64,000 bases of DNA. Source: Thiobacillus sp. 63-78 (lineage in GTDB: Bacteria; Pseudomonadota; Gammaproteobacteria; Burkholderiales; Thiobacillaceae). Every line of letters starts with the position of its first letter. Position 1 is the stretch's first letter. The stretch lies in contig MKWM01000014.1 of NCBI GenBank assembly GCA_001899765.1, positions 1 through 64,000 on the forward strand, written 5' to 3'. Below are positions 36,201 to 45,932 of this stretch, in pieces. Made by a program: the position numbers and the translations under genes. The notes beneath the pieces are model-generated. The model ran no database searches. It worked only from the letters and a program-made list of their open reading frames with translations, and was not told where the DNA came from.

Positions 36201-37350
36201 GCCGGTGTGGGCGCTTCCCGTGGTGCTGCTTGCGCTGGCCATGCCGGCTCTGGTTCATGCGCATGGCGATTCGGGGGCGTTCAGTCAGAGCGCCGAACAC
36301 AGCCGCGAAGCCAGCGAGGTCAGGCTGCCGCCGGGCGCGCGCGACGCCGGAGACGTCATCATGCTCGCGGCGGTCCGGGCCGATGCCCCGGCCAGACGGC
36401 TGAAAACGTATGGCCAGATCGTGCCCGATGCCGAGGCGGTGCTGGATATCAATACGGTCGTCAGCGGCCAGGTTGTGCAGGTGTTCGTCCGCCCGGGCGA
36501 CAGCGTGAGAAAAGGGCAGCCGATCGTGTCCATTTTCAATCCCGAGTTCATCACGACCCAGAAGGGCTATCTGCAATTCCTGCAGAACGAAGAGCGGCTG
36601 CAGGTTCTGCGCGAAGAGGGACGGCTGCCGGATTATCTCAAGGATGCCAAGGAAAACCTGCGCTGGTGGGGGATGAGCGACCGCCAGATCACCGCGCTGA
36701 TCGACAAGGGGACGGTCGTGGAAAACATCGTCCTCGACGCGCCTGCCGAGGGGTTCGTCACCGACATGTTCGTGCAGCCGGGATCGCTCATCAACGCGGG
36801 CGATCGCACCATGAAACAGTTCGTGGTGATCGGAAAATCGGTGGCGCGCATGGTGTCCGGCAAGCAGTCATTGTGGGTGGAGGGCTATGTCTATGCCGAC
36901 CAGGAAGCGCTGCTGCGGCCCGGCATCAAGGTCGAGGTCATCCTGCCCGGCGGCAAACGGGTGCAGCGCCCGATCGCCCAGGTGGTGCCGGGCATCGACC
37001 CCCGCACACAGCGAGCCCGTTTCCTGCTGGATCTGGGGCTGAACAGCGTGCCGGGAATGGCCAGCGGCCAGACGGTGGAGCTTGAACTCGCGCTGGACGG
37101 GCGGGCGGGCACCTGGGTGCCGCGCCAGTCCGTGCTGGGTCAGAAAGTGGATCCCGTGGTGTACGTGCAGGCCGCGCCCGGCCGTTACCTGCGCACGCCG
37201 GTGACGGTACTGGGCGAAACGGAAGACTGGCTGCGGGTGGCGGGCGTCGATGCGCGCGCCCGGGTGGTGGTCGACGGCAAGATGATTCTGGAAGGGGTGT
37301 ACCGCATGTCGGGCAATCACGCTGCCGCAGGCGATGGCCACCATCACTGA
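36190..37350 (+). CDS. RND periplasmic adaptor protein, second of two (CusB-like)
   Basis: A 386-residue HlyD/CusB-family adaptor with a signal peptide (ending ALVHAHG), His-containing ends (HAHGDSG; the C-terminus is DGHHH) and the family order. A lipoyl-like half (VVSGQVVQVFVRPGDSVRKGQ), hairpin, second half (VLDAPAEGFVTDMFVQPG) and beta-barrel (SLWVEGYVYADQEALLRPG) are visible. AGGGG sits 6 bases before the ATG at 36190. Two adaptors from one operon are unusual for a heavy-metal RND pump and suggest a mixed adaptor ring. Confidence 0.88.
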   Translation: MPIKPVWALPVVLLALAMPALVHAHGDSGAFSQSAEHSREASEVRLPPGARDAGDVIMLAAVRADAPARRLKTYGQIVPDAEAVLDINTVVSGQVVQVFVRPGDSVRKGQPIVSIFNPEFITTQKGYLQFLQNEERLQVLREEGRLPDYLKDAKENLRWWGMSDRQITALIDKGTVVENIVLDAPAEGFVTDMFVQPGSLINAGDRTMKQFVVIGKSVARMVSGKQSLWVEGYVYADQEALLRPGIKVEVILPGGKRVQRPIAQVVPGIDPRTQRARFLLDLGLNSVPGMASGQTVELELALDGRAGTWVPRQSVLGQKVDPVVYVQAAPGRYLRTPVTVLGETEDWLRVAGVDARARVVVDGKMILEGVYRMSGNHAAAGDGHHH

Positions 37351-37365
37351 GGCGGATGAGCGAAG

Positions 37366-40300
37366 ATGTTTGACTGGGCGATCAAGTGGTCTCTTCAAAA
37401 CCGGCTGGCCGTGGTGCTGCTGTATGGGTTGATGGCCGGCGCGTCGATCGTTGCCGCATGGCACATGGCGGTGGATGTGTTCCCGGAATTCGCGCCGCCG
37501 CAGGTGCAGATCCAGACCGAAGTGCCGGGCTACTCGACGAAGGACGTGGAAGGGCTGGTCACCCGGCCGATCGAGATCGTCCTGCAGGGTGCGCCGTATA
37601 TCGATCAGATCCGCTCCAACTCGTCGGTCGGCCTGTCGCGCATCACCATCACATTCAAGTGGGGCATCGATATTTATCGCGCCCGTCAGATCATTCAGGA
37701 GCGCTTGCAACTGGTGCAGGGCCAGTTGCCCGACTCGGCCCTGGCGCCCCAGTTGATGCCGGTCACCTCGGCGGTGAGCTGGCTGCTCAAGTTCGCCCTG
37801 GTCGACTGGTCGGGGGAAAACCGCGAACTTGAATTGCGGACGCTGGTGGACTGGGATATCCGCAATCGGCTGCTGGCCCAGCCGGGCGTCGCGTCGGTGG
37901 TGGCGGTGGGCGGCGGGGTGAAGCAGTACCAGGTGATGCTCGATCCCCTGCGCATGCGCAAGTACGACGTGTCCAGCGAGGACGTGATGCAGGCCCTGCG
38001 CCGCGCCAATCTGGTGGCGCCCGGGGGATTCGTCTATCCCACCCGCGAGGAGGAGTATTTCATTCGCGTCAATGGCCGGGTGGAGACGCTCGGCGACGTG
38101 GCCGGGACATTGGTCGCCATGCGCGACGGTCAGCCGATCCACGTCGAGGATGTGGGAGACGTGCGTTTCGGCAGCGAAGTCAAGCGGGGCGATGGCCAGA
38201 TCTTCGGCGGCCCGGCGGTGATCGGGACCGTTTCCAAGCTGTGGGGCGCGGACACGCTGGAAACCACACACAACGTGGAACAGGCGCTGGCCAATCTGGC
38301 GCGCAGCCTGCCCGCGGATATCCAGCTGATCCCCGACGTATTCCGGCAGGCAAGCTTCATCGAATCCGCCATTGCCAACCTGCGGGGCGCATTGTTCGAT
38401 TCCTCCGTCATCGTCGCGCTGGTGCTGCTGCTGTTCCTGTTCCGCTGGCGTCCCACCGTGATCAGTCTGATCGCCATTCCCGTTTCCCTGATGGCGGGTG
38501 TGCTGGTGCTGTGGCTGCTTGGCATCGGCATCAACGCCCTCACTCTGGGCGGACTGGTGTTCGCCATCGGCGAAGTCGTGGACGACGCCATCATCGACGT
38601 CGAGAATATTCTGCGCCGACTGCGCGAGAACAAGCAGGCGGCGCAGCCTTTGCCCGCGCTGGAGATCATTTACGAAGGCTCGCGCGAGATCCGCAATTCG
38701 GTGGTATTCGCCACCTTCATCATCATCGTGGCCTTCTTGCCGATCTTTTTCCTCCAGGGCATCGAAGGCCGCATCTTCCGGCCGCTGGCGATTTCCTATC
38801 TGGCCGCCATCTCAAGTTCCCTCGTGGTGGCCATCACGCTGGTGCCGGTGTTGAGCTACTACCTCATGGGGCGGCGGCCGCAGCATCAGCGCTATGGCTT
38901 GAGCGCCGTGTCGAACATGCTGCTCAGCCGCTATGCAAAGGTGTTGAAAGTCTGTCTGGACCGGCCTTTGCCCACGACCGTGGTCTCCATACTGATCCTG
39001 GCCGCGGCGATTCTGGTCATTCCGTCCCTGGGCCGATCCTTTATTCCCGCCTTTCACGAGGGCAATCTGGTGATCGCGACCACGCTGATGCCGGGCACCT
39101 CGCTGGAGGAAAATCTGCGCGTGGGCCGCAAGATCGAGCAGTTGATCGGCGACATGCCGGAGGTCGCCAGCTTTGCCCAGCGGGCCGGCCGCTCGCGCCT
39201 GGACGAGGATGCCCAGCCGGTGAATTTCAGCGAATTCGACGTCGCCCTCAAGCCGGGCACCCGCGACGTGCCCGGGGTGATGCAGCGCATCCGCGCTGCG
39301 CTGGCGCAGATTCCCGGCATGTCGGTCAATGTGTCCCAGTTCATCACCCATCGCATGTCGGAGATCCTGTCCGGGGTACGGGCCCAGGTCGCGGTGAAGG
39401 TCTATGGCCAGGATTTTGGCGTGCTGCAGCAGAAACAGCAGGAGATCTACCAGGCGGTGAAAGGCGTCGCGGGCGTGGCGGATTTGCAGATGGAACCGAT
39501 GGTCCTGGTTCCCGGTGTCGATATCCGGGTCAACCGGGCGGTCGCCGCCGCCTATGGGTTCACTCCGGGGGCGGTCGTCACCCAGGTCAGCGCGGCGTTC
39601 AATGGGGTGGCGGTATCCAGGGTTCTGGAGCAGGACCGCGCCTTCGATCTTTTCATGCGCGTGAACGAGGCGTCCCGCAGCGATATCCATCGCCTGGGCG
39701 AGATGCCGCTGGTGGCGCCCGGCGGCGCGGTCGTGCCGCTGCGTGAAGTCGCCGAACTGAAAGTGGTGCAGGAGCCCTACATGATCAATCGCGACGGCGC
39801 CGCGCGCCGCGCGGTGGTGCAGTGGAACACCGAAGGCCGCGATCTTGACAGCGTGGTGCGGGAAGCGCAGAGCCGCATTCGCGACAAGGTGACGCTGCCG
39901 CCTGGCTACAGTATCGAATTCGGCGGCGACTACGAAGGCCAGCAACGGGCATCCCGTACCCTGCTGACGACGTCCGTCGCCGCGATACTGCTGATGTCGG
40001 TCATCATGTTCCAGGCTTTCCGGAGCTGGCCGCTGGTATGTCTGGTCATGCTCAATTTACCGCTGGCCCTGATCGGCGGCGTATTCGCGCTCGCCCTGGC
40101 GGGAGAAACCCTCAACGTGTCCTCGCTGATCGGCATGGTGGCCCTGTTCGGGGTGGCCACCCGCAACAGCCTGCTGCTGATTTCCCGTTATCAGTTCCTG
40201 CTGCGTGCGCACCCCGATCTCCGTGCCGGCGACATCGCCTTGAGCGGGGCGGTGGACCGCCTGGTCCCCATTCTGATGACGGCGTTCACTGCCGCACTGG

Positions 40301-40476
40301 CCGTGATTCCGCTGATTCTGGGCGACCCCACCGGAAAGGAACTGCAGCGGCCGCTGGCCATCGTGCTGCTGGGCGGAATGCTGAGTTCGACCCTGCTCAA
40401 CCTGCTGGTGATCCCGACACTGTTCCGCTGGATGGCCGGCCGCCGTGAAAACAGGCTGGCGGTTGATGGACGCTGA
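37366..40476 (+). CDS. Heavy-metal efflux RND pump, CusA/CzcA family
   Basis: A 1036-residue inner-membrane RND transporter with 12 expected membrane helices in two halves and large periplasmic loops. The first half begins MFDWAIKWSLQNRLAVVLL and has the HME signature VPGYSTKDVEGLVTRPIE. The proton-relay helix reads GGLVFAIGEVVDDAIIDVENIL. That is neither the CzcA form (DFGxxxDGAVVxVEN) nor the CusA form (AIGxxVDAAIVMIEN), so metal specificity (Cu, Zn, Ni or other) cannot be read from it. It lies with two adaptors and a two-component system. No outer-membrane channel gene is present. Confidence 0.9.
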   Translation: MFDWAIKWSLQNRLAVVLLYGLMAGASIVAAWHMAVDVFPEFAPPQVQIQTEVPGYSTKDVEGLVTRPIEIVLQGAPYIDQIRSNSSVGLSRITITFKWGIDIYRARQIIQERLQLVQGQLPDSALAPQLMPVTSAVSWLLKFALVDWSGENRELELRTLVDWDIRNRLLAQPGVASVVAVGGGVKQYQVMLDPLRMRKYDVSSEDVMQALRRANLVAPGGFVYPTREEEYFIRVNGRVETLGDVAGTLVAMRDGQPIHVEDVGDVRFGSEVKRGDGQIFGGPAVIGTVSKLWGADTLETTHNVEQALANLARSLPADIQLIPDVFRQASFIESAIANLRGALFDSSVIVALVLLLFLFRWRPTVISLIAIPVSLMAGVLVLWLLGIGINALTLGGLVFAIGEVVDDAIIDVENILRRLRENKQAAQPLPALEIIYEGSREIRNSVVFATFIIIVAFLPIFFLQGIEGRIFRPLAISYLAAISSSLVVAITLVPVLSYYLMGRRPQHQRYGLSAVSNMLLSRYAKVLKVCLDRPLPTTVVSILILAAAILVIPSLGRSFIPAFHEGNLVIATTLMPGTSLEENLRVGRKIEQLIGDMPEVASFAQRAGRSRLDEDAQPVNFSEFDVALKPGTRDVPGVMQRIRAALAQIPGMSVNVSQFITHRMSEILSGVRAQVAVKVYGQDFGVLQQKQQEIYQAVKGVAGVADLQMEPMVLVPGVDIRVNRAVAAAYGFTPGAVVTQVSAAFNGVAVSRVLEQDRAFDLFMRVNEASRSDIHRLGEMPLVAPGGAVVPLREVAELKVVQEPYMINRDGAARRAVVQWNTEGRDLDSVVREAQSRIRDKVTLPPGYSIEFGGDYEGQQRASRTLLTTSVAAILLMSVIMFQAFRSWPLVCLVMLNLPLALIGGVFALALAGETLNVSSLIGMVALFGVATRNSLLLISRYQFLLRAHPDLRAGDIALSGAVDRLVPILMTAFTAALAVIPLILGDPTGKELQRPLAIVLLGGMLSSTLLNLLVIPTLFRWMAGRRENRLAVDGR

Positions 40477-40556
40477 AGGTGTATTCCGCTTTGCCTGCGC
40501 TGGCGTAACATAAAGCAGGTGGTTCGTCCGCGGCCGCCAAATCCGGAGTCAACGCA

Positions 40557-43220
40557 ATGCAGGTGAAAGCTTCCCAAGCCGAACGTGGAATCGGGCCGCC
40601 CGAATCGGGTCAGGCGCGCCCCGGCAGCCTGGCCGGGATCGGAACGATGCTGTGGATCGTGTTCCTGCTGCTGCTGCCGATCCTGCTGTTTGGAAATCTC
40701 TCCCCCCATCTGCTCGCGCAGCGGTTCGTGGAAGTCAGAAGCCACATGCTGATCGAGTCATTCTGCGGCTTCGTGGCGTTGATGATTGCCGGCATGATCC
40801 TGGCGGTGAGCGTGCGGCAGAAGAGCCACGGCGGGGCGCTCTTCGGCCTGGCCTTCCTCTCCATGGGGATCATGGATATCCTGCATGCCTGGTCCAATCC
40901 GGGCCCGGAGCTGAATCATTTCGTCGCCTACCATACCCTGTCCTCCCTGTCCGGGAGCGGGCTGATCCTGGCCGGCATCGTGACGCATATTCTCTCGGAT
41001 CGGAAACACCGGCCCACCCGTGGCGACGTGCTCACCATGGGCGTGGGAGGGGTGATCGTGCTGGCGGCGGCGGTCTTGTACCAGGCGTTCATTCCGAACC
41101 TGCTAGCGGGCGGCTACCCCGAGTTCTCCGGTTTCCTGCCGACCCCCCACAGGGTGCATTACCTGGCCAGCTTTCTTTATGCGCTCGATGCGGTCGCGTT
41201 CTACGGCTATTACCGGCGGTATCGGAAAAGCCTGGCACTGGTGATCGCCAGTCTTCTGATGGTGTTGGCCCAGAGCGCCTATCTGTTCAACTTCTCCAGC
41301 CTGTGGGGCATCATCTGGTGGGGATGGCACGGCGCCAAGATGATGTTCTATCTGGGCGTCATGATCACCGTGTCGGTCGGCTTCCTGCTGGCGCTCAACA
41401 CCATCGAGCGCTCGCGCCATGTGCTGGTGCGCGCCAACCGGCGGCTGCATCGCACCCAGCGCAGGATCAGGAACGTCAACCAGGAACTCAGGATACGCAA
41501 CCGCATGGCGCGCGAGGCGATGACGTCGCCCGATCTCAACAATGCGCTCGATGTGGTATCCAATGCGGTCAATCAGCTGCTGGGCATTCCCTGTGGCGAG
41601 CTGGTCCTGAGCATCCCGGCGGATGAAGTCGATGAATTCGAGCGTCGCATGCCCCATATGCGATCGCATTGGCCCATTCGCGCCAAGGCGTTGAACGCCA
41701 CCTGTTTTGGCCACACCTGCCAACTGGTGCGGGAGTCGGGGGGCAGTTACTACGAGTGTTCTTCCGGGACGGTCGACCAGTCGGTTTGCCTGTCGCTCAC
41801 CGCGAGCGGCCATGAAGTCGGCCATCTGCGGCTGCTCGCGGATGACCGCGAGCACTTGCGCCAGCGCATGGGCCAGTTGCAGGCGCTGGCGGTGGAGATC
41901 GGCACGATCATCAACAATGCGCTGCTTTACCATCGCTGGCTGGATGCCAACGAATTCCGGGCCGCCTTGTTGCGGGTGTCGGCCATGATGACCTCGACCC
42001 TGAATCTTGAACGGGTGCTTGAGTCGGTGTGCCGGGAAAGCGCCGCCCTGCTGGATAGCGACGGGGCGCTGGTCTGGCTTCCCAGCGCGGAAGAACCTGG
42101 GCACTTTACCCTGGCGGCCAGATGGTTTGCCGAGAGCGACAAGCCCTGTACCGCTGAACTGGAGGCCTGGTGCCGCGACGGCCGTTCGTGCGCGCGGCTG
42201 TTGAATACGATAGACGGCCAGTTCCGTCCGCGCGCCCTGCTGAGCCCGGACAGTCCGGCGCTGATGGCTTCCGGGCCGCCACTGGGCTGTCATTGGGGGG
42301 CGATGGCGTTGTTCCCCTTGCTGGATGAAGCGCGCCTGATCGGCGCCATGGTGCTGATACGCAAGGCGCGGGTGCAATTCAGCGAGGCCACGCTGGCCAA
42401 GGGGGAACTGCTTGCCGGCCAGGTCCGTATCGCGATCAATAACGCCCACAGCTACCAGCAATTGTCCGAAATCAACCAGCAGCTCAAACTGTCCGAAGCA
42501 AACAAGATCCGTGCGGAACGCCTGGCGGCGCTGGGCCAGATGGCGGCCTCGGTGGCGCATGAAGTGCGCAATCCGCTGTCGGCCATTACCAACTGTCTGG
42601 CGGTGTTGAAGACGGAACGCCGGATCGACAGCCGAAGCCAGGCGGCCCTGGAAATCATCCAGGACGAGGTGGTGCGGCTGGACAATCTGACGCGCGACTT
42701 CCTCACCTTCGGCAAGCCGCGTGTGATGGCGTACAAGCCGGTGGTGCTGGAAGCGCTTGTTTACAAGGTATGTACGGCCCTGGAACGCCATGTCCAGCAA
42801 CAGGAGCAGATGATCGAAGTGGAAGCGGGCCTCTCGGACAACGCCATGCCCCAGCTGTTCGATGCGGATGGCCTGGAGGTCGTGCTGTGGAATCTCCTGC
42901 TCAACGCGTCGCAGGCCATTCAGGGCCGGGGCCGCGTGTACGCCACGGTGCGTGTCTATCCCGGCTGGTTCCTGCTGGTCGTGGCGGATACGGGCAAGGG
43001 CATTCCGTCCCCGGAGCGCAAACTGGTTTTCGAGCCGTTCTATACCCAGCGCTCGCATGGCGCCGGACTGGGGCTCGCCATTGTGCAGCGCTTCGTGCAG
43101 GAGTGGGGCGGGCGTATCCGCATTGCCAGCCAGCCGGGCCGTGGCACCCGGTTTTACGTGCGCGTGCCCTTGCCCGAAGCGGTCGACGCGGCCATTGACT
43201 GTACGACTGCAGTGGCATGA
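40557..43220 (+). CDS. Membrane sensor histidine kinase with MASE3-like and GAF-like domains
   Basis: An 887-residue kinase. About seven N-terminal membrane helices (residues 30-290) resemble a MASE3 sensor, with the conserved GIMDILHAWSNPGPE segment. Two GAF-like regions follow (about 310-440 and 465-620), then HisKA with phospho-His in SVAHEVRNPLSAITNCL and HATPase with NLLLNASQAI, DTGKGIP and GAGLGLAIV. GGAG precedes the ATG. It overlaps the downstream regulator (ATGA) and lies 80 bp after the pump. The signal may be membrane redox state or metal; neither is shown. Confidence 0.9.
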   Translation: MQVKASQAERGIGPPESGQARPGSLAGIGTMLWIVFLLLLPILLFGNLSPHLLAQRFVEVRSHMLIESFCGFVALMIAGMILAVSVRQKSHGGALFGLAFLSMGIMDILHAWSNPGPELNHFVAYHTLSSLSGSGLILAGIVTHILSDRKHRPTRGDVLTMGVGGVIVLAAAVLYQAFIPNLLAGGYPEFSGFLPTPHRVHYLASFLYALDAVAFYGYYRRYRKSLALVIASLLMVLAQSAYLFNFSSLWGIIWWGWHGAKMMFYLGVMITVSVGFLLALNTIERSRHVLVRANRRLHRTQRRIRNVNQELRIRNRMAREAMTSPDLNNALDVVSNAVNQLLGIPCGELVLSIPADEVDEFERRMPHMRSHWPIRAKALNATCFGHTCQLVRESGGSYYECSSGTVDQSVCLSLTASGHEVGHLRLLADDREHLRQRMGQLQALAVEIGTIINNALLYHRWLDANEFRAALLRVSAMMTSTLNLERVLESVCRESAALLDSDGALVWLPSAEEPGHFTLAARWFAESDKPCTAELEAWCRDGRSCARLLNTIDGQFRPRALLSPDSPALMASGPPLGCHWGAMALFPLLDEARLIGAMVLIRKARVQFSEATLAKGELLAGQVRIAINNAHSYQQLSEINQQLKLSEANKIRAERLAALGQMAASVAHEVRNPLSAITNCLAVLKTERRIDSRSQAALEIIQDEVVRLDNLTRDFLTFGKPRVMAYKPVVLEALVYKVCTALERHVQQQEQMIEVEAGLSDNAMPQLFDADGLEVVLWNLLLNASQAIQGRGRVYATVRVYPGWFLLVVADTGKGIPSPERKLVFEPFYTQRSHGAGLGLAIVQRFVQEWGGRIRIASQPGRGTRFYVRVPLPEAVDAAIDCTTAVA

Positions 43221-44608
43221 GCGGCAAACCTCTTCATATCCTGCTGGTGGACGACCAGAAAAGCCTGCGCCGCAGCCTGTCACTCATGCTGCTCGGCGCC
43301 GGCTTCGACACCAGCGAAGCGGAAAGCGGCAGCCAGGCGCTGGCCATATTGAGCCAGGCTGAATACGATCTGGTGATTACCGATTTGCGTATGGACGATA
43401 TGTCCGGGATCGATCTGCTGCGCGAGATCAAGCAGGTCAAACCCGAGCTGCCGGTGATCCTGATCACGGCCTATGGCAGCATCGAATCGGCTGTCGATGC
43501 CATGCGCCTGGGCGCATTCGATTACCTGACCAAGCCGTTCAGCGAACACGATATCCTGGAAAAGATCCGCGCCAGCCAGACATTGCGGAATTGCGCTGCC
43601 ACCGTGCGGACACGCCCTGCGGCGGCGTGGCGCGAGGCGGAGGACGTCGTGGCCGATACGCCGCAGATGCGCGCCACCCTGATCAAGGCGGAGCGGCTGG
43701 CCGCCACCGACATCAGCGTGCTCATTACCGGCGAGACCGGCACCGGGAAGACCCGCATCGCCCGCCTCATCCACGAGAAAAGCGCGCGCAGCGAACATGC
43801 CTTCGTCAGCATCAATTGCGCCAGCCTGCCGGAACAGCTTCTGGAGAGCGAGCTGTTCGGCCACGTGCGCGGCAGCTTCACCGGCGCGACCGATTCCCGT
43901 GCCGGCCTGTTCGAGGAAGCCGACGCCGGCACCATCTTCCTGGACGAGGTGGATACCCTGTCGCCCACGATGCAGGCCAAGCTGTTGAGCGTACTGCAGG
44001 AGCGGCAGATCCGCCGGGTGGGATCGAACAAGAGCAGACAGGTGGATATCCGGGTGATCTCCGCCACCAATCAGGTGCTCGACAGCCTCATGGAACGCGG
44101 GCATTTCCGTTCCGATCTGTATTTCCGCCTCAACGGCATCCGGCTGCATCTGCCGCCGCTGCGGGAACGGGGCGAGGATCTCATGCGGCTGCTGGCGCGT
44201 TTTCTCGACACCCACAGTGCCAAATACCGGCGCAGCGGACTCAGGCTGACGCCGCGTGCGCTGGCCTGCGTGCAGGCCTATCCTTATCCGGGCAACATCC
44301 GCCAGCTGGAAAACTTCGTGGAACAGATGGTGGTTTTCGCTGACGAGCAGGGCATGATCGATATCAGCGCCCTGCCCGAAGATCTGCTGCAGCATCTGGG
44401 CGGCCTGCCAGAGGCCAATGCCCCCGCCCCGCTGCCGCAAGCGGAAGGCGGCAGCCTGGCCAAGACCGAGCGCATGCTGATCGAATCGGCCTTGCAGCGG
44501 GCGCGGCATATCGGCGAGGCCGCGCGCGAGCTGGGTATCGGCCGCACCACCCTGTGGCGCAAGATGCGCGAATTCAATCTTCAATTCACCCCAGGCCGGC
44601 GCGAGTAA
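43217..44608 (+). CDS. NtrC-family sigma-54-dependent response regulator
   Basis: A 463-residue activator: receiver (1-120, phospho-Asp in VITDLRMDDMSG), AAA+ domain with Walker A GETGTGKTRIARLI, the sigma-54 contact loop GSFTGA, Walker B TIFLDEVDTL, and a C-terminal Fis-type helix-turn-helix (ARELGIGRTTLWRKMREFN). It needs sigma-54 promoters; three good matches lie in this region (35264, 44622, 46267), two with palindromes at a fixed distance. I infer that it controls its own efflux operon and the propeller-Sox cluster. Confidence 0.94.
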   Translation: MSGKPLHILLVDDQKSLRRSLSLMLLGAGFDTSEAESGSQALAILSQAEYDLVITDLRMDDMSGIDLLREIKQVKPELPVILITAYGSIESAVDAMRLGAFDYLTKPFSEHDILEKIRASQTLRNCAATVRTRPAAAWREAEDVVADTPQMRATLIKAERLAATDISVLITGETGTGKTRIARLIHEKSARSEHAFVSINCASLPEQLLESELFGHVRGSFTGATDSRAGLFEEADAGTIFLDEVDTLSPTMQAKLLSVLQERQIRRVGSNKSRQVDIRVISATNQVLDSLMERGHFRSDLYFRLNGIRLHLPPLRERGEDLMRLLARFLDTHSAKYRRSGLRLTPRALACVQAYPYPGNIRQLENFVEQMVVFADEQGMIDISALPEDLLQHLGGLPEANAPAPLPQAEGGSLAKTERMLIESALQRARHIGEAARELGIGRTTLWRKMREFNLQFTPGRRE

Positions 44609-44621
44609 TACCCGGCATCAT

Positions 44622-44638
44622 CTGGCATGCTGTTTGCT
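44622..44638 (+). promoter_or_regulatory. Sigma-54 promoter for the DUF302-sodC unit
   Basis: CTGGCATGCTGTTTGCT has GG (44624-44625) and GC (44636-44637) 12 bp apart and differs from TGGCACG-N4-TTGCW by one conserved base. It lies 13 bases after the activator's stop, with a predicted start near 44650. No GTTCC/GGAAC palindrome is found at the 72-bp distance used by the other two promoters. Confidence 0.6.
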
Positions 44639-44704
44639 CGGATTCCCCGGGGTCCCCGAAGCCGATTCACGGCCTTTGGGTCGAAACAAACAGGAGAGAG
44701 GGTG

Positions 44705-45226
44705 ATGAAGATTTTTTCCCGTATCAAACGCGACAGCCACATGCTGTGTCTGCTGGGCGCGCTGGCGCTATTGCCCGCTACCCCGGCCATCGCCGACGAG
44801 CCTCGTGTGACGGCAACCGGAGTCAAATTCGAGGTGACCGTGGCAGACAACGTCGCCACCGTGCGCGACCTGCTGATCTCGCAACTCGAGGCCAGGAATT
44901 ACGCCATCATCAACGTGCTCAATGTGCAGGAAGGCCTGCAGGGGCGCGGGATCGAGGCGCCGCCGCTCCAGCTCATCGAGTTCTGCAATCTGACCAAGGC
45001 CTACACCGTCACGAGTCATGTGCCCGACTTCGAGATGTTCGCGCCCTGCCGCATCGCGCTCATCGAGCATGACGGCAAGACCACGGTCATGATGCAGCGC
45101 CCGGCCCATATCCTGAGCCTGCTCGCCCACGACAAGAACCTGACGGACGAAGGCCGGGCAACGCTCAAGCGGTTCGACGATGACCTGCACGCCATTCTGG
45201 ATAGCCTGGCCCGTGGCGGATTCTGA
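44705..45226 (+). CDS. Exported DUF302 protein
   Basis: A 173-residue secreted protein: signal peptide to about residue 32 (ALLPATPAIADE), then a DUF302 domain with VRDLLISQLEARNYAIINVLNVQEGL, EFCNLTKAY and APCRIALIEHDGKT. The family is widespread, with no agreed function. I set the start at 44705 because AGGAGAGAGGG lies just before it; the frame is open upstream. It is the first gene after a sigma-54 promoter and precedes sodC, so a role in metal or redox stress is possible. Confidence 0.85.
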   Translation: MKIFSRIKRDSHMLCLLGALALLPATPAIADEPRVTATGVKFEVTVADNVATVRDLLISQLEARNYAIINVLNVQEGLQGRGIEAPPLQLIEFCNLTKAYTVTSHVPDFEMFAPCRIALIEHDGKTTVMMQRPAHILSLLAHDKNLTDEGRATLKRFDDDLHAILDSLARGGF

Positions 45227-45238
45227 TGGACGGGATGC

Positions 45239-45253
45239 GTTCCGGAATGGAAC
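45239..45253. promoter_or_regulatory. GTTCC-N5-GGAAC palindrome upstream of sodC
   Basis: A perfect 5-bp inverted repeat with a 5-bp spacer in the DUF302-sodC gap, the same core as the palindrome at 35184-35204. No sigma-54 or sigma-70 boxes are seen at a fitting distance, so it may be an extra activator site or chance. Confidence 0.4.
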
Positions 45254-45302
45254 AAGCCCGCCGGATACAGCGTTCGAACCCACGATGAACAAGGAGTATT
45301 TG

Positions 45303-45917
45303 ATGAAGGACGGATGGAACGGAATGCTTGAATTCCGATACATGAAACGGATTGCCCTGGCCGTGCTGCTTGGCGCGGCGGGGCAGGCCGCGGCGGCGGA
45401 GCATTCCCACCCTGACCATGACGCACTTTCCATCGATCACCATCATGGTGGCGGCTCGCATGCGACGGCGGAACTGGTGGCCCTCTCGGGCAGCCCGGTG
45501 AAGGGCATGCTGCATCTGGTCCAGCATGACAACAGCAACGTGCTGATCAAGGGAAGCGTGGCGGGTCTGACGCCGGGGAAACACGGTTTCCATGTCCATG
45601 TGAACGGCAATTGCGATTCGCCGGATGGAATGAGCGCGGGCGGCCATTTCGCACCTACCGGCGGGCTTCATGGCGCACCCTCCAGCCAGGTGCATCATCT
45701 GGGCGACCTCGGCAACATCGAAGCGGACCGGGACGGCGTCGCCCATGTCAGCGTGGATGTCCCGGGTGTGAGCCTGGCGCTGATCGGGCTCAATTCCCTC
45801 GTCAACCGCGCCATCGTCATTCATGCCAAAGAAGACGATTTTTCCGATCCGGCCGGCAATTCCGGCGCGCGCGTGGCCTGCGGCGTCATCGAGCAGGACA
45901 ACGATATGCGCATGTAA
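45303..45917 (+). CDS. sodC: Periplasmic Cu/Zn superoxide dismutase
   Basis: SodC converts superoxide to oxygen and peroxide in the periplasm. The protein (204 aa from the ATG at 45303) has a signal peptide around MKRIALAVLLGAAGQAAAAEH and a His-rich N-terminus (EHSHPDHDALSIDHHHGGG). The metal ligands are in GFHVHVNG, GGHFAP and HHLGDLGN, and the disulphide Cys residues in NGNC and VACGV. AAGGAG lies 7 bases before 45303, so the signal peptide is preceded by about 13 extra residues; starts at 45285 or at the MKRIAL Met are alternatives. Confidence 0.93.
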   Translation: MKDGWNGMLEFRYMKRIALAVLLGAAGQAAAAEHSHPDHDALSIDHHHGGGSHATAELVALSGSPVKGMLHLVQHDNSNVLIKGSVAGLTPGKHGFHVHVNGNCDSPDGMSAGGHFAPTGGLHGAPSSQVHHLGDLGNIEADRDGVAHVSVDVPGVSLALIGLNSLVNRAIVIHAKEDDFSDPAGNSGARVACGVIEQDNDMRM

Positions 45918-45932
45918 GCCGTAAGCGGCGCG

